Assembly: GCA_003667245.1 (NCBI GenBank)
Contig: RCNN01000002.1
Location: 181,685 to 245,684, forward strand
Length of the DNA: 64,000 bases
From: Heterostelium multicystogenum
Lineage: Eukaryota > Evosea > Eumycetozoa > Acytosteliales > Acytosteliaceae
Direction: 5' to 3'
A model generated the notes under the pieces. That model did not search any database. It was not told where the DNA came from and worked only from the letters and a program-made list of their open reading frames with translations. Made by a program: the position numbers and the translations under genes. Shown in pieces: positions 60,733-64,000 of this stretch. Within the stretch, counting starts at the first letter, position 1; every line of letters starts with the position of its first letter.

Positions 60733-62294
60733 TTTCTAATGATGTATGTGGTAGGTAGAGTAGTAGTAATATATTATTAGGAGCCAATAATATATATTTT
60801 AGCAAATATAAATATTAAAAATATATATTATAAATATATATATTTAGGTTTGTTGTTTGTAGGTTTTATGTCGTTTCGATAGATAATAAACAGATGACAG
60901 ATAAAATGAAAGATACTCTCTTTACTGATAACTTAAAATGGTGCGTGTGTTATAACTATTGAATTGGCACAAACAAAAACTACAAATTAACTAAAAAGTA
61001 GATTCTAATGATATTTGGTTATTTAAGTTCGTATAGATAGTGGGTGGTGTGGTAGTGAGTGGGGGGTTTACGTTATTTTATAAACAAATATCTGTCTCTT
61101 TTTCTAATCTATTTAATATTATTATTCTTTTAATAAACTAAAGTAAATAAATTATTGTTTTATTTATTTCGATCGGACTAATTAATTGGTAACATATCAA
61201 AAATATCACTTTATATTATTTAGATTCTAACTTTAAAACAGTTTCACTGTTCCGTTAGTTAATTGTTTAGTTCAGTCACGACTAATGTTTTTTATTATTA
61301 TATTTTTGGTTTTTTTTTTTCTTATCAATAAAATTATTATAATTTTACTTGTAATATTTATTATTATTGATTATTTTATTTATTTTAATGATCTATATAG
61401 TTAATTATATAAATATCTTTTTAGATAATAATATATTGGAAATTATTTATGTTGTATATATCTTGGAGTATATATTTAAAATGATATTTATTTATTTTTG
61501 ATTATAGTTGATAGGAGTTAAATATTATTCATTTCCAGTTTGATATCGATCAATCTGAAACTAGTATTATTAGGGCAATCAATGATACATATATATTATT
61601 CATACTCTATTATTAGATAAAATTTGATCAAATTTAAAAAACAATTAAAAGTTTCCCTCCAAATTTTAAAAAACATACACTGTGTCTGTAAATATTTTTT
61701 ATTGATTATTTTTTAGTTGTTATAATGGTAATTAGAAAATGAATTTTACGGATTGGACAATATCTTTCTTTTCTATAGTTCAGTATTCTCACTCAGGTAT
61801 GGGGAATCCAACTGTTTAATTAAAACAAAGCATTGTGATGAGCCTTATGGTGTACCACTATAGTATCTTCGAGACAAGATTGATGTTAGTGGCTACAAGA
61901 TTAATGCATATAAATCAAAAAGGGTTCTTTTATTAAAACAAGATCATTCTCACAATCTAAGATCTGATAGCCTTTTTTGAGCTCTGAAAAAGCCATTTCT
62001 AACAATGGATTCACTAATAGATGCTTCAGATTAGAAGTTCGTATAAGAAGTTAATTTATGGTTTAAAGATGAAATGTTATTATCATAATCCAGCAGTAAA
62101 TAAAGTCGTATTATGTATTTTGAGATTAAAAAATAACTTATATTATTTCAAATCCCACAAATAATAAAATAGACCAAACTATCATTCATTGGGTAACCCT
62201 CAGCACTAATGTAAAATATCGTTTCATCTATATCCATTTGGTATTTTAACAACAAGAATGGGACCTTCTTTATCATTTTCTTCTCAAGAATCTA
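60733..62294. other. AT-rich intergenic region
   Basis: Very AT-rich, with T-runs near 61305-61320 and AT runs near 60790-60850. Between 61730 and 62290 the plus strand shows short coding-like bits that may be 5' parts of the following remnant, but no reliable exon was found. Confidence 0.45.
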
Positions 62295-62853
62295 TTGGAT
62301 TCATTTAATATGAGTCAAATGAAACCATTCACTACCACCATCATGGATCCTTCCAGAGTTGGCCATGTTTACTTACTTCGCTTCCGACAGGGTAGTAGTC
62401 AAACTCAACTAATGGAACTTGCTTTCTCTCACTACTCTTTGTTAATCGATATAGCTGGGGAGTCCAAACCCAATACTCCCAAAGGACTCATCATACATAT
62501 TATTGCCATAAAAGGAAGATCAATCGAATTAATGATTGGCCAATCGTTCACAAAAATGGATAAGTTAATTGATAGTACCTTCCTTGGTAACTATAAAGAA
62601 CAATGAAGGACTTACTCCCCGTGCATGGGCTTACCAGATAATCGACACTGCTCAAGACCAATGGTTCCCAGAGTTTGTACAACATTATGGTTCGAACTAG
62701 AGTCATCTAGCAAACTGTCAACAGTTTGCACGTTTCTTGGCCAATAAGTTTAACTTGCCATGGCCAGTTGACATCAGTATTGCCGGAGATGGAAATTTGA
62801 TAGAGCCATTAATTGTAGATCTATCCATTCTAAATTCTACCAGATCTCGTTGA
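62295..62853 (+). pseudogene. Papain-fold-like gene remnant (H...NCQxFA motif)
   Basis: Two parts in different frames. The first reads SRVGHVYLLRFRQGSSQTQL and LMELAFSHYSLLIDIAGESK; the second, one base on near 62600, reads NEGLTPRAWAYQIIDTAQDQ and WFPEFVQHYGSN, then an in-frame TAG at about 62699, then SHLANCQQFARFLANKFNLP. A histidine in a strand-like HYSLLI and a later NCQ-x-FA helix is the order used by circularly permuted papain-fold proteins (LRAT/PPPDE/NlpC-P60 type); this is inference. A frame break plus a nonsense codon and no clear start suggest a pseudogene, although a tyrosine codon in place of TAG would read naturally. Confidence 0.45.
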
Positions 62854-63451
62854 TCAATGCTCCAGATACACTGAGTATACTGAATTTCATATTCTTCACA
62901 GAGAAATAAACAAATTTATCAAACATGATAATAAATTATTCAATAGCACCCACCAATAATAATAATATACTACTTTAAAAATAATAGGCTTGCAACCCAA
63001 AATTTGTTTGCATGTTGGTATTGAAAAAATATCTGATTTTGTTGATTTTTGTTTTAAATTGGGAAAGGGGGTAATTTTGGAATGTTCCATCGATAATAGC
63101 AACTTTCAATAATAAGGTCTATTAATTATCATGATAAAATTTAAATAATCAGTCGGTACCGACCAATAAAATCTCACTTTTTTAACAATTAACAACTAGT
63201 TGGAATCATGAAAAATAATAACAACCACCCACACCACCACCAACAGTCAGATTCAAAATAAAATATCAATTACATTGGCAAACTCTTTACACATTTATTT
63301 CTCTATATCTGTGTGTATAATATATATAGTAGTTATTATTACTACTAGTAGATTATCCACATCATTCATTCTCTTCATCATTCATTTCGATTGAAGACCT
63401 ACATTCTATCAACTACATATATACATAAATATAGAAAAGCTTAATAGTAAA
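62854..63451. other. AT-rich spacer
   Basis: Upstream region of the UNC93-like gene with CAC/ACCACC repeats near 63224-63245. It contains the 12-bp palindrome at 63152-63163. A minus-strand open frame at 62896-63102 has no supporting features. Confidence 0.5.
63152..63163. repeat. 12-bp GC-rich palindrome
   Basis: GTCGGTACCGAC is a perfect palindrome in otherwise AT-rich spacer, followed directly by CAATAAAA. It lies about 290 bp upstream of the UNC93-like start and could be a dimeric factor site. Confidence 0.35.
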
Positions 63452-64000
63452 ATGATTATGATGCTAATGTCAACGGGCATCCAAATGACTTGGAGCGTCA
63501 AATCTCCTTGGTAATGGATATCAAATAAAGAAACCATTCAGAGATACCAATTTGTTCAATGTAGTTGTACTTGGTATTGCTTTTTTGTGTTGTTTTCACC
63601 GCTTTCTCTCCAACACAGGTAAGTTAAATTGCAGTTTACTCTTAAATCATAGGTTTGTTTATTTAAATATTTTTATTCTAAACTATCGATCTCTAAATTT
63701 AGAAACAACTATTAAATGAGAAATGCAGGTTTCATTTCATTGACTAATAATCTATGCTTGTTTATCGTTATCAAATTTCATCTCACCTTTGATTGTACTT
63801 AAGGTTGGTGAGAAGTTTCTCATTGATCTTCGGTACACTTACATATATTGCATATATCGCTGCAAATATTTATACAAACACCGGTTTGCTCTTATGGTGC
63901 CTCTGCCCTCTTGGGTTTCGGTGCTGCCGTTTTCTCTGGACTGCTGAAGGAGCATTCGTCATCCGTTGCTCCACAGAGAAGACACTTGGATTCCACACTG
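63452..64000 (+). CDS. UNC93-like MFS membrane protein (3' partial)
   Basis: N-terminal part of an UNC93-family major-facilitator-like protein, running off the window. Exon 1, from the ATG at 63452, reads NVNGHPNDLERQISLGNGYQ, IKKPFRDTNLFNVVVLGIAF and LCCFTAFSPTQ to a donor at 63619; the FTAF...TQ end of helix 1 is typical of UNC93. Exon 2, after TTAAG near 63804, reads SLIFGTLTYIAYIAANIYTN and then YGASALLGFGAAVFWTAEGA, FVIRCSTEKTLGFHT, closely matching helices 3-4 and the GNF/GAF-x-x-x-CS-x-EK loop of the family. One-base excesses occur just after the start, near 63505, in TTTT at 63593-63596 and near 63890-63940. Transport substrate is unknown; animal relatives are ER or plasma-membrane proteins. 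Confidence 0.8.

Noticed and set aside
1..64000. Programmed +1 ribosomal frameshifting as a genome-wide system
   Set aside because: Breaks fall in runs of A, T, G or C without a common slippery codon, stop codon or downstream structure; they hit genes not frameshifted elsewhere (Arp3, LC8, BRK1), some need a missing base, and neighbouring genes have none. Sequence error explains this better.

Overview
The window is nuclear DNA from a dictyostelid social amoeba (Amoebozoa). The evidence is AT-rich spacers, short GT-AG introns of mostly 47-150 bp, poly-Q and poly-N tracts coded by mixed codons, an FNIP-repeat protein, a contractile-vacuole-type P2X receptor, a large XMAP215/CP224 protein and dictyostelid-like Arp3, LC8 and BRK1. 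Coding DNA is less AT-extreme than I would expect for D. discoideum, so a species outside group 4 (Polysphondylium/Heterostelium, Cavenderia or Acytostelium type) is my inference. I see no transposon, CRISPR array, tRNA or rRNA gene.

Layout. 1-13 kb: 3' part of a TKL kinase with a possible F-box tail (+), a ZFC3H1-like zinc-finger/HAT protein (-), a rhodanese-like mitochondrial protein (+), a short FLASH-like coiled-coil protein (-), TTC1 (+) and EMC5 (-). 13-26 kb: dynein light chain LC8 (+), Rab32 (-), exosome subunit RRP46 (+), CP224/XMAP215 (-), two small unassigned exons and ATP synthase delta (-). 26-40 kb: a C2/WW protein (-), an FNIP protein (-), BRK1 (+), P2X (-), HBS1 (-) and Arp3 (+). 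40-64 kb: a spartin-like protein (+), a mitochondrial PPR protein (+), MUS81 with an apparent ubiquitin-like N-terminus and an SQ/TQ-rich C-terminus (-), an O-methyltransferase (+), a membrane patatin-like lipase (+), a type I surface protein (-), an EF-hand/coiled-coil/tail-anchored protein (-), a papain-fold-like gene remnant (+) and the 5' end of an UNC93-like transporter (+).

There is no operon logic, but themes recur. RNA surveillance is represented by ZFC3H1, RRP46 and HBS1. Actin and microtubule control is represented by Arp3, BRK1, LC8 and CP224.

The dominant sequence-wide signal is reading-frame breakage. More than twenty-five conserved reading frames break, almost always with exactly one extra base, usually inside a run of three to six identical bases of any of the four kinds. 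Essential genes (Arp3, LC8, EMC5, BRK1, ATP synthase delta) are affected, while MUS81, Rab32, the methyltransferase and the kinase are intact. I read this as patchy homopolymer overcalling in the assembly, not biology, and I annotate through the breaks. The most interesting biological candidates are the ubiquitin-like/MUS81 fusion with its SQ/TQ cluster, the minimal FLASH-like protein, the EF-hand tail-anchored coiled-coil protein, a perfect E2F consensus upstream of CP224, and two structured intergenic elements.
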